Assembly (NCBI GenBank): GCA_945901035.1
Contig: CAMDKN010000010.1
Location: 1 to 14,567 of the forward strand
DNA length: 14,567 bases
Source: Gulosibacter massiliensis
GTDB lineage: Bacteria; Actinomycetota; Actinomycetes; Actinomycetales; Microbacteriaceae
Direction of reading: 5' to 3'
The notes beneath the pieces are model-generated. The model did not search any database. It was not told the origin of the DNA and was given only the letters and a program-made list of their open reading frames with translations. Below are positions 1 through 7,500 of the stretch, piece by piece. Position 1 is the first letter of the stretch. Every line of letters starts with the position of its first letter. A program made the translations under genes and the position numbers.

Positions 1-2
1 TC

Positions 3-533
3 GTTCGAAAGTCACTTCAGCCCGTGTTGAACCCGCCGATTCAGGGGTGGTTCGCCCAAAAAGACCAGTTCGCGATGGGTCCGGCGTTCGAGCCGACGAA
101 GTCGATCCGTCGATTCCAAATCGCCTCGCCGTCCATCATGGGGCTGCGATCGGTGAAACTGGCGTTCGAGCTGATCGACGAAGCGGGAATTTCCGCGATT
201 GCGCGCAAAGCCGAACTCGGCACCGAATACATGATTCAGCTGGTCGACGAGTGGTTGGTTCCCCTCGGATTTCGACTGGGAACGCCGCGTGAGGCACTCA
301 AGCGCGGCGGGCACATCACGATTCACCACCCCGATGCGAAACAGATTGCGCTCGCGATGCGGAAAGTGTCGAAAGTTGTGCCTGATTTCCGAATGCCCGA
401 CGGCATCCGGATTGCCCTGTCCCCATTGCCCACCTCGTTCGTCGATATGTGGGACGGGCTCGCTCGCACTCGCGACCTCGTCGCGAGCGGCGAATACAAA
501 GGCGTCACCGATGAAGGAAACCGCGTCACATGA
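3..533 (+). CDS. kynU: Kynureninase, C-terminal part (5' end outside window)
   Basis: The frame is open from the left edge to TGA at 531-533, giving about 176 C-terminal residues of a protein that is usually about 400 long. Kynureninase is a PLP enzyme that cleaves kynurenine to anthranilate and alanine (or 3-hydroxykynurenine to 3-hydroxyanthranilate) in cytosolic tryptophan catabolism. Family-typical features here are a GWFAQ segment shortly after the edge, the SIRRFQIASPSIMGL stretch, and a KRGGHITIHH segment followed by a PDGIRIALSPL-type C-terminal strand. The PLP-binding lysine lies upstream and cannot be checked. The stop overlaps the kynA start as ATGA (530-533), so the two genes are almost certainly translationally coupled. 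The link to kynA makes the assignment firm despite truncation. Confidence 0.9.
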   Translation, partial: VRKSLQPVLNPPIQGWFAQKDQFAMGPAFEPTKSIRRFQIASPSIMGLRSVKLAFELIDEAGISAIARKAELGTEYMIQLVDEWLVPLGFRLGTPREALKRGGHITIHHPDAKQIALAMRKVSKVVPDFRMPDGIRIALSPLPTSFVDMWDGLARTRDLVASGEYKGVTDEGNRVT

Positions 534-1348
534 GCACACAGGCCCTCACCTACACCCAGTACCTCAAGATCGACGAGTTGCTCTCGCTCAACCAGCCACA
601 GTCCGAAGAACACGACGAACCGTTGTTCATCGCGATTCACCAGGTGTACGAACTGTGGTTCAAGCAAATCCTGCACGAGTTCTCGGCCGCACAACGCACG
701 CTGGAAGCCGGCGAAACTTTTGGGTCGCTGGCGACTCTCGGCCGAATCCGGACAATCCTGAAAACCTGCGTAAGCCAGCTCGACATTCTCGAAACAATGA
801 CACCGCTGCAGTTCAATTCGTTTCGCGATCGGTTGTCGTCGGGGTCGGGGTTTCAATCCGCGCAGTTCCGCGAACTCGAGGCCGTACTCGGTCGTCGCGA
901 TCATGCGGGTGCCGGCGCTGGCGCTGGGACAGGAATGGGCATGAGCGAACACCTCGTTGCCGGCTCGCCAGCCCGTCAGCGCGTCGAGAACGCGATGGCG
1001 CGTCGTTCGGTGTGGGATTCGACCCTTCGCTACCTCGTCGCACGCCAGCACGCGATTCCCGCCGAAGTGCTCGATCGTGACGTCAGCGCGCCGTACGGTG
1101 GCGACGAACGTGTACAGGAACTGCTCCTCGCCGTCCACCGTGACGACCCCGAGGCGGGACTCGTCTGCGAGTCACTCGTCGACATCGACGAAGGAATGCA
1201 GGAGTGGCGCTATCGCCACGTCAAAATGGTCGAACGAACAATCGGAAACAAGCCGGGCACGGGCGGTTCGAGCGGTGTTGGCTACCTGCAGTCGACCCTG
1301 TTCCATTCGGTATTCCCCGACCTCTGGGCCATTCGCACCAAATTCTAA
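530..1348 (+). CDS. kynA: Tryptophan 2,3-dioxygenase
   Basis: Heme dioxygenase of 272 residues that opens the indole ring of L-tryptophan to N-formylkynurenine, the first step of the kynurenine pathway; the family is a cytosolic tetramer. Visible signatures are IHQVYELWFKQ with the distal His at residue 37, SGFQSAQFRE near 106-115 (substrate carboxylate Arg), WRYRHVKMVER with the proximal heme-ligand His at 230, and GTGGSSGVGYL at 243-253 followed by FPDLW. The length matches bacterial TDO. A Gly/Ala-rich low-complexity loop (residues 126-138) sits in the substrate-side region and looks lineage-specific. The ATG overlaps the kynU stop. Formamidase, the step between the two enzymes, is not in the window. 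The gene ends 9 bp before the convergent tRNA-Ala, with no room for a terminator of its own. Confidence 0.95.
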   Translation: MSTQALTYTQYLKIDELLSLNQPQSEEHDEPLFIAIHQVYELWFKQILHEFSAAQRTLEAGETFGSLATLGRIRTILKTCVSQLDILETMTPLQFNSFRDRLSSGSGFQSAQFRELEAVLGRRDHAGAGAGAGTGMGMSEHLVAGSPARQRVENAMARRSVWDSTLRYLVARQHAIPAEVLDRDVSAPYGGDERVQELLLAVHRDDPEAGLVCESLVDIDEGMQEWRYRHVKMVERTIGNKPGTGGSSGVGYLQSTLFHSVFPDLWAIRTKF

Positions 1349-1357
1349 ACATCTGAG

Positions 1358-1430
1358 TGGAGCTAAGGGGAATCGAACCCCTGACCTTCTCATTGCGAAC
1401 GAGACGCGCTACCAACTGCGCTATAGCCCC
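1358..1430 (-). tRNA. tRNA-Ala (anticodon CGC)
   Basis: Read on the minus strand this folds into a complete 73-nt cloverleaf: acceptor GGGGCTA/TAGCTCC (one G-U pair), D-stem GCGC/GCGC with AGTTGGTA loop, anticodon stem TCTCG/TGAGA, loop TTCGCAA with CGC at positions 34-36 (codon GCG, alanine), T-stem AGGGG/CCCCT with loop TTCGATT, and discriminator A. CCA is not encoded. It lies 40 bp after the GlpR-like gene on the same strand and tail-to-tail with kynA. Confidence 0.95.
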
Positions 1431-1439
1431 AGAGTGACC

Positions 1440-1448
1440 AGAATAGCA
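1440..1448 (-). promoter_or_regulatory. Putative extended -10 promoter of tRNA-Ala
   Basis: The minus strand reads TGCTATTCT, i.e. a TGN-extended -10 with TATTCT, ending nine bases before the first tRNA nucleotide. No convincing -35 is seen, which the TG extension could compensate. It sits in the 40-bp gap after the membrane-protein gene, so the tRNA may be transcribed independently, by read-through, or both. Confidence 0.45.
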
Positions 1449-1470
1449 CCGCGGGAATTTGCGGCGCGAC

Positions 1471-2268
1471 CTAGTTCGCGCGTCGGGCTCGAAGGGCTGC
1501 GGTGATGTCGATCGTGCCGGTTTCCTCGGTGGCGGGAGTGGCAGGCTCGGTGAATCGAGGATCCGCCGCCACTCCGGGTTCAGCGGCGCGGGCGGCTTGC
1601 TCTCGGATCCGGGCAGCGCGTTCGCGTGCAGCGACCGCTTTGACCTGTTCCTCGGTGACGATGAGTCCCGCGCCTTCGGGCACTGATCGGTGTTCCAGCG
1701 GGGTGCGGATCGGTGTCCATGTGTCGTCCGCCACAGCAACCGTGCGCCGGGTGGGCGAGGGTCGAGTCGCCCGGCGGGGCGGGCGGACGTCGCTGGTGTT
1801 GACGGCGATCAACCCGACGACGGACAGCAGTGCGCACCCGGCCGCGAGGACAAGGTAGGACCACGCAGTGAAATACGCCGCCGCGCCGGCTCCGCCGATG
1901 GAAACGACGACGCACATGCTGAGTGCGAGTTTTAACGCTCGATACCGAGCGGCGAGTCTGGGTGAGGCATCGAGCAGGGTGCGGCGCTCCCCGCGCCGGT
2001 GATGCCGGTCATTTGTTCGCGCGAGCCGTTCCATCTCGCGCCGGTGCTGCGCGATCTCGCGCGCGGACATCAGGCTCAGTGGCGTTTTCGGGACGATTCC
2101 CAGTTCTTGGGTGGTCGCGGCGATACGACGGGCATCGCGCTCAATGTTCCGCGTTTCTGCTCGGTCCCGCAGGTTCGGGGCCAAATACAGCAACCACAAC
2201 AACCCACCGACGATAAGCGTCAAGGTCGGTCCGAGTCCACTGTTCACGTTCTCTACGGTAAATCGCAA
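1471..2268 (-). CDS. Three-TM membrane protein, GlpR-like (Rv0996-type) by position and architecture
   Basis: A 265-residue protein with one hydrophobic segment at about residues 12-30, an Arg-rich cytoplasmic-looking stretch (31-110), two closely spaced TM segments (about 113-133 and 136-156), then a soluble tail. The tail holds a DTWTPIRTPL segment, an Ala/Arg/Glu-rich probable helix at about 203-230, and ends in ARRAN. Its position after galU and rimJ matches the actinobacterial block galU-moeA/glp-rimJ-membrane protein (in M. tuberculosis Rv0993-Rv0996). The corynebacterial member, GlpR, is reported as the membrane receptor of the gephyrin-like division protein Glp. A role in division or polar growth is inferred from that relationship. 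The start chosen is TTG at 2268, preceded by GGGGAGGG about ten bases upstream; an internal GTG at residue 8 is the alternative. The gap to rimJ is 39 bp, so one operon is likely. Confidence 0.75.
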   Translation of the reverse strand: MRFTVENVNSGLGPTLTLIVGGLLWLLYLAPNLRDRAETRNIERDARRIAATTQELGIVPKTPLSLMSAREIAQHRREMERLARTNDRHHRRGERRTLLDASPRLAARYRALKLALSMCVVVSIGGAGAAAYFTAWSYLVLAAGCALLSVVGLIAVNTSDVRPPRRATRPSPTRRTVAVADDTWTPIRTPLEHRSVPEGAGLIVTEEQVKAVAARERAARIREQAARAAEPGVAADPRFTEPATPATEETGTIDITAALRARRAN

Positions 2269-2307
2269 ACTGCGGAACCCTCCCCAAGCGGCGGGGCGGT
2301 GTGTCGT

Positions 2308-2952
2308 TCAGCGAAGAGGTGTGCGAACGGCGCGACGATCGACTTCGGGGATGTCGGCGAGGCTTTCGTTTGCCGTCCCCCGCGTCAAGCGGGCGAGCAA
2401 TCCGCCCGGCACCTCGTCGATAGTGACCGCGAAACAGAAGTGGTCACGCCAGTCGCCGTCGATATGGATGTACCGGCGGCGCAAACCCTCGTACCGCATC
2501 CCCAGTTTTCGCACGATTCGCAACGAGGATTCGTTTTCGGGGCGAATACAAATTTCGATGCGGTGGATTCCGAGTCCCGTGAAACACCAATCAGCGACCA
2601 ACGCCACTGCCGTGGGGGTGATGCCCCGTCCCGCGACGTCTTCCGAAATCCAGTACCCGATTGACCCCGACGCCAGTGACCCGAACGACAAACCGCTGAC
2701 GGTGATTTGGCCAACGACTTTGCCCTGATGTTCGATCACGAATGGTGCGGCCTGATCGTGCCTCGCCAACCGGAGCAGCGAACGAACGATTGTTCCCGCC
2801 GCCGGTAATGCCGAATCACCGGGAATCGTCGCTTCCCACTTTTCCAGCCACGACCGATTGCGTTTCAGTTGAAGGCCGAGTTGCCGTGCATCGCGCGGCC
2901 GAATAGACCGGACGTACACATCCCCGTGGCTCAGAGTTGGGACGAAAATCAC
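2308..2952 (-). CDS. rimJ: GNAT-family N-acetyltransferase, RimJ-like
   Basis: A 214-residue acetyltransferase of the RimJ/RimL branch, which acetylates protein N-termini (RimJ of E. coli acts on ribosomal protein S5); the substrate here is unknown. Features are an N-terminal VYVRSIRPRDA segment, strand GKVVGQITVSGL (77-88), the acetyl-CoA loop ISEDVAGRGIT at 102-112, and ENESSLRIVRKLGM at 139-152, which is the usual motif-B helix with its conserved Asn. The start is GTG at 2952, overlapping the galU TGA as GTGA (2949-2952), which gives strong translational coupling. A C-terminal extension of about 35 residues after the GNAT core has no recognisable motif. The tie to galU and the downstream membrane-protein gene is the conserved actinobacterial arrangement, but see the finding on the missing moeA/glp. 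Confidence 0.88.
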   Translation of the reverse strand: MIFVPTLSHGDVYVRSIRPRDARQLGLQLKRNRSWLEKWEATIPGDSALPAAGTIVRSLLRLARHDQAAPFVIEHQGKVVGQITVSGLSFGSLASGSIGYWISEDVAGRGITPTAVALVADWCFTGLGIHRIEICIRPENESSLRIVRKLGMRYEGLRRRYIHIDGDWRDHFCFAVTIDEVPGGLLARLTRGTANESLADIPEVDRRAVRTPLR

Positions 2953-3839
2953 GGACGGCGGTGCGATTCCACGTCAAGCCAACTCTCGAGCGCTGGCCCC
3001 AGGTCGGGGCGTTGCAGGGCGAGGCGAACAATCGCTTTGATGTAATCGAGTTTGTCGCCCGTGTCGTAGCGACGACCTCGGAACACAATCCCCAGAACTC
3101 CACCCGCAATGTTGTCGGTCGCCATGTGCCGCAGCGCGTCGGTCAATTGAATTTCATTGCCCTTGCCCGGCTCGGTGCCTTCGAGAATCCCAAAAATCTC
3201 GGGGCGCAGCACATATCGGCCAATCACCGCGAAGTTGGATGGGGCGTCCTTGGGATCGGGCTTTTCGACGAGGTCGACGATGCGAACAAGGTCCCCTTCG
3301 CCGATGTCTTCGATTGTGGCGATGCCATAGTGGTCGGTCATGTCTTTCGGCACTTCCATGAGAGCGACAACGGAGGCCTGATGCTTGTCGTGCGCGGCGA
3401 TCATGGGGCCGAGCACGTTGTCGCGTTCATCGATGAGGTCGTCACCGAGGAGGACCGCGAAGGACTCATTTCCGACGTGCATCTGTGACCGCAGTACAGC
3501 GTGACCGAGTCCGCGCGGCTCACCCTGCCGGACGTAGTGCATGTCAGCGAGGTCGGTTGACTGCTCGACGGACGCCAACTTGGACGAGTCGCCCTTTTTC
3601 CGCAACGCGCTCTCGAGTTCCGGTGCGTTGTCAAAATGGTTTTCGAGCGCGTTCTTGTTGCGTCCGGTAATCATGAGAACATCGTGCAGACCGTTGCGCA
3701 CCGCTTCTTCGACGACGTATTGAATCGCGGGCTTGTCCACGACCGGCAGCATTTCCTTCGGCATGGCCTTGGTCGCGGGCAAGAATCGGGTACCCAGGCC
3801 AGCAGCGGGGATTACCGCTTTGGTGATACGTGTAGACAT
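2949..3839 (-). CDS. galU: UTP--glucose-1-phosphate uridylyltransferase
   Basis: Makes UDP-glucose from UTP and glucose-1-phosphate in the cytosol, feeding cell-envelope glycan and glycolipid synthesis. At 296 residues it has normal family length. The nucleotide-binding signature PAAGLGTRFLPATKAMPKEM occupies residues 11-30; LLGDDLID at 130-137 carries the metal-binding Asp, VEKP lies at 191-194, NEIQLTDA at 228-235 and RRYDTGDKLDYIKA at 256-269. All expected elements are present. The ATG at 3839 is preceded by TACCCT with six bases between, suggesting a leaderless transcript. It is the first gene of galU-rimJ-membrane protein and is divergent from the cyclo-ligase gene. Confidence 0.96.
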   Translation of the reverse strand: MSTRITKAVIPAAGLGTRFLPATKAMPKEMLPVVDKPAIQYVVEEAVRNGLHDVLMITGRNKNALENHFDNAPELESALRKKGDSSKLASVEQSTDLADMHYVRQGEPRGLGHAVLRSQMHVGNESFAVLLGDDLIDERDNVLGPMIAAHDKHQASVVALMEVPKDMTDHYGIATIEDIGEGDLVRIVDLVEKPDPKDAPSNFAVIGRYVLRPEIFGILEGTEPGKGNEIQLTDALRHMATDNIAGGVLGIVFRGRRYDTGDKLDYIKAIVRLALQRPDLGPALESWLDVESHRRP

Positions 3840-3851
3840 GCCTCAAGGGTA
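3840..3851 (-). promoter_or_regulatory. Leaderless-type promoter (-10 TACCCT) of galU
   Basis: On the minus strand TACCCT (3846-3851) fits TANNNT and is followed by TGAGGC and then the ATG at 3839. The start codon is therefore where transcription would be expected to begin. No Shine-Dalgarno sequence precedes the ATG at usual spacing and no consensus -35 is seen. Confidence 0.5.
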
Positions 3852-3867
3852 TCGTGATGGCGCTCTT

Positions 3868-3879
3868 TAGGATGGGCTT
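3868..3879 (+). promoter_or_regulatory. Leaderless-type promoter (-10 TAGGAT) of the cyclo-ligase gene
   Basis: TAGGAT (3868-3873) is followed by GGGCTT and then ATG at 3880, the same six-base spacing as at galU, helicase-like, FN3 and serC genes in this window. The box overlaps the place where the -35 of the opposing galU promoter would fall (about 3869-3874). Confidence 0.5.
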
Positions 3880-4458
3880 ATGGCCATCGGTGACGACAAA
3901 GCGGAACTACGGGCGTTTGTGCGGTTGACGCGGGCGGCGAGACCCGCGGGCGAACGGTCCGCGGCGGAACTCGGTTACACCGACGTTCTCGCCCTTCTCG
4001 CCGACCAGTTCTCGTGGTCCCGCATCGCGGCGTTTCTCCCCACCCCGACCGAGCCGCCCATTGCGCGCGGGCTGGACGAACTCGTTCGTCACGGCGTGAC
4101 GGTGCTGGTCCCCGTTTCGGGACCGGGCGGGTTACTCGAATGGGTGAATCTTGACCCCGGCGCAATAGCCAACACAACCCTCGACGCGATGAACATGCCG
4201 ACCCCCACCGGCGGCGAGCGCGTGTCGGCCGGCAGTGTGGATGCGGTGCTCGTTCCCGCCGCCGCCGTCGATCGAGACGGTAACCGGCTCGGTTGGGGAA
4301 AGGGCTACTACGACCGGTTTCTCGAGAGCGTGGACGGATCCCCGCTCGTGGTCGCGGTCGTTTACGATTCGGACATCGTCACGTTGGTGCCAACCGAACC
4401 GCACGATGTCCCCGTCAACGCCATCGTGACCGAATACGAAGTCGCGTTCGTTCAATAG
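3880..4458 (+). CDS. 5-formyltetrahydrofolate cyclo-ligase (methenyl-THF synthetase)
   Basis: A 192-residue enzyme that uses ATP to convert 5-formyl-THF to 5,10-methenyl-THF, returning stored folate to one-carbon metabolism. The N-terminal basic helix (K7, R11, R15) fits the ATP-phosphate site, and the family signature DRDGNRLGWGKGYYDRFL is at residues 131-148. A PHDVPVNAIVTE segment near 174-185 is typical of the C-terminal strand. Length is normal. Start is the ATG at 3880, directly behind a TANNNT box, so the mRNA is probably leaderless. Its placement divergent from galU is the usual actinobacterial neighbourhood (M. tuberculosis Rv0992c beside Rv0993). Its last 7 bp overlap the convergent small ORF ending at 4452. 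Confidence 0.93.
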   Translation: MAIGDDKAELRAFVRLTRAARPAGERSAAELGYTDVLALLADQFSWSRIAAFLPTPTEPPIARGLDELVRHGVTVLVPVSGPGGLLEWVNLDPGAIANTTLDAMNMPTPTGGERVSAGSVDAVLVPAAAVDRDGNRLGWGKGYYDRFLESVDGSPLVVAVVYDSDIVTLVPTEPHDVPVNAIVTEYEVAFVQ

Positions 4459-4595
4459 TGCGGCGGTTTGTCCGCTTTCAACCGCTCGTCGTTTTCCTTC
4501 TCGGAATGCCGGTCGGGTTCCGGGGTCGGCGTCGGGTCCGTTCCCGGAGGCGCGGGACGAACAACGCGGCGCTTAGGGGGTTTCTTGTCCGTCAC
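4452..4595 (-). CDS. Small basic/proline-rich conserved-looking protein (47 aa)
   Basis: Reading from GTG at 4595 to TGA at 4452 gives 47 residues: a basic start (TDKKPPKRRVVRP), a Pro/Thr linker, then a charged end SEKENDERLKADKPPHY. The start lies inside the helicase-like gene (23-bp overlap with its end, different frame) and a GAGAG stretch lies upstream as a weak ribosome-binding site, so coupling is likely. The 3' end overlaps the convergent cyclo-ligase gene by 7 bp. The C-terminal pattern (EKEN...LK...PPH plus aromatic) resembles small uncharacterised proteins I recall from Microbacteriaceae, but that is memory, not a search. No enzymatic motif is visible and function is unknown. It could also be a chance ORF, although the tight packing argues for a real gene. 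Confidence 0.6.
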   Translation of the reverse strand: MTDKKPPKRRVVRPAPPGTDPTPTPEPDRHSEKENDERLKADKPPHY

Positions 4596-7500
4596 GAAGG
4601 ACTCTCTCGATGTGATCGGCCACGAGGTCGGGACTGAGGAACAACTGCAGTTCGTGCACACGCACGTATCGCCAGCCGCAGCGGGCCAACATCGCGGGGC
4701 GAATTCGGAGTCCTTCGCGCAGCGTCATCGGCATGATGTTGTCGTCAATATCAATCGCCACGCAGGCGTCACCAATTCGAGCGGCGAGTGGAATCCCCGG
4801 AACATCGGTGAGGAGGGTCGCACCGCGTTTACTCAGGCGCTCACCGAGGTCGTTGAGCAAGTGGTGTTGGTTCGCCGGTTCGGGGACGAAGGCGAGAGTG
4901 TCGTCGATGAATTCACCGAGCAGCCGAACTCCCCGCGACATTCGCTCTTCACGTAATTCGGCGGTGGACAACGCTGAAATCACGGTGAGGTGCCTCGTTG
5001 CGCGGGTGACCGCAATCGCAACAAGCCGTTCGCCGCTGTCGGTGGACAACGCGCCGAGGTCACTGAGAACGCGGCCGTGCGGGCTGCGCCCGAACCCGAG
5101 GGCGAAGATCACCCGGTCGCGTGTGACCGCGGACGCCTGGTGGAGGCTCAACACGACGAACGGGGTGTCCTCGTGACGGGCGAAGAAATCCTGAAGCGTT
5201 CGATTCGCGGGCAGAGCACTCTGAATCGCGTCCTGGACTCGCGCGACCGTCAACGCCGATGCGCTCACCACCATCAACGATTGTTCGGGGTGAAGGGTCG
5301 CATGTTCGACGACGTTCGCGACAATCGCGTCCAGCTCCGACGCGGTCGCTTCGATCCGTCCCGTCTTTTCGTCTAGGGGCCCTTTGCCGTCGATTGTGAT
5401 GAACGACAATCCCAATTCACCGAGTGACGTCGATGCCAGCGGCCACGACCGCAGACCGCCCGAATACAGGTGCTGCGCGATTTGCGCGGCGAGTCCCGTG
5501 CCGAGGGGACGATAAGACATGGTCATCGCGTGGGTCGGCAGAATCCGTGCGAGCTCAGACAGAATCGAACGAGCGGCAACGCCTGCGTCTAGCTCATCGT
5601 CGGGGGTGATGGTGAACGGAGTGGGGTGGTCGGTCACGGGGTCGCCGAACGCCACGATCTGTTTCCCGCGTGAAATCGCCGGCGCGGCTTCGGCGACAGA
5701 GATGGCACCCGCATCCACCAGAATCACGACGTCAAACTGCTGAACAACCGCGAGCGAACTGACGGAATAGGGCGACACACACCACACCGGCGCGAGAATG
5801 TCGGTCAGGATTGGTGCGACCGACGCGAGGTTTCGCGCTGTGATCGGCCCGACCGTCAGAGCGGTCTTGATGGCGGCGGATTCGTCGGGGAGATCCACCA
5901 ACGCGATACGCCACGCCTCAGCGAGCGAGTGCGCCAGTTTGTGCGCGTTGCCCGTGATGTGTGCCTGATCGACCAAGCGGAAATCCTGTTCCAGTCGGTC
6001 AAGAATCGTGGTGTCGGCGCCGAGCAGTTGTCGACGGTCACTGATGATGGCTTCGAGGACTCCGCGCCACCACGCGAGTTGCAATTCCGCGGTGATGATG
6101 TCTCGGGTGACGATTCGCCCGCTGAACGCGGTGAGCAGCCCCTCGAGGCCGCGGCCCCGCATCGCCTCCGTGATGGTGCTGCGTTCTTGGACGGTGTCGA
6201 TGCTCACGGTGTCCTGCGCGAGTGCTGACACCAGCGCCGTGACGACGGCACGGGGTTCCGAGGACAGGTTTCGTCCGAGGACAGTATTGAGCGTTGCCAG
6301 GTCGGACAGAACCTCGTCGAGGTGCTCACCGAGCCCGAGGAAACCCGCGGGAACGGCGGGCCGGTAGGCGGCGTTGACGAGGGAATTCCACCCCTGTCGA
6401 GCATCCCGCGCAGCACTCAGCGCCTCGAACATGTCGGGGACATGAGCGCCCGGTCGCTGGAATTCCTTCGCCAGTTTCTTGAGTCGACGCCTCTGGTTTC
6501 CGGGCATCGCGCTGTCCCGTGTCTTGGGCGCAAACGCCGACACGAAATCGTCAATCGACCGATCGAACAACTCGGGGGTGAACTTATCGAGTGTGCCGCT
6601 CACCCGCCGGAGCGTGTCCAGACGGAACTTCAGGTCGTCGAACGTGACGCCGGTGCCGAGCGGTGTCGGTTGCAGGATTTCGGTGGCCATCGCGTCCAGT
6701 GTGGAGAGACTGACACCGTCGAGTCGCGACGCCGCGGCAAACGCGGCTTTGGCGTGTTCGGAATCGGTGAAGTGCGCGGTCGCCCACGGCGAGTGAATCT
6801 GTGCCGACTGGAATTGTCCCAGGTCGGCGGCGGCGAGAATCATCGATACGACCTCGTCCATGGTCGACGTCAACGCAATGACGGTGTCGACAGTCAACGA
6901 CACCTCGTTGACAGCGTCCGTCGTGTTCGTCAGGCGCGCGAGTTCGCGAATCGCGTCGAGGACACTCACTCGGAACCGGGGGTCGGGCTGGTTCAGTGCG
7001 GTTCGATAATCGGCGATGACGGACCGCATGCGCAACAACGCAGCGTCGACGTCCATCGTGTTGGGAACCGCCGTCTTTTCGATTCGGCTAATCGACCGAA
7101 TGAGGTCGGCTTTGAGTGTGGCGGGAGACGCCCCGAGCCCGTCGAGCCCCAGCCCACGGAACCGGCGACGAATGTCGTCGAGACGAGCGCGGCGCGGCCC
7201 GACCACGAGCACCCTTTTACCCGAACGGATGAGCTCACCGACGGCGTTGACAATCGTTTGCGTCGCGCCAGAACCCGACGGCGTTCCGACGACAATCGAA
7301 TTACCCGCAACGATGTGGGCGACGATTCGTTCCTGTTCCGGATCCGCATCGAGCAACAGACTGTCCGTGTCAAGGCTTCGCGTGTCGGAATTGCCGGGGT
7401 CAACCGCCGCATGGCTTTCGGTGACGAGGCGTCCCGAGTTCGTGTTTCCGCCGATGGTATCGAGCAGCGGGTGGTCGAGAATCCGCGACGCGGCGACCAT

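Noticed and set aside
323..1138. 271-codon minus-strand frame across the kynU-kynA junction
   Set aside because: It is antisense to two well-identified enzymes, with no domain and no promoter or ribosome-binding site support.
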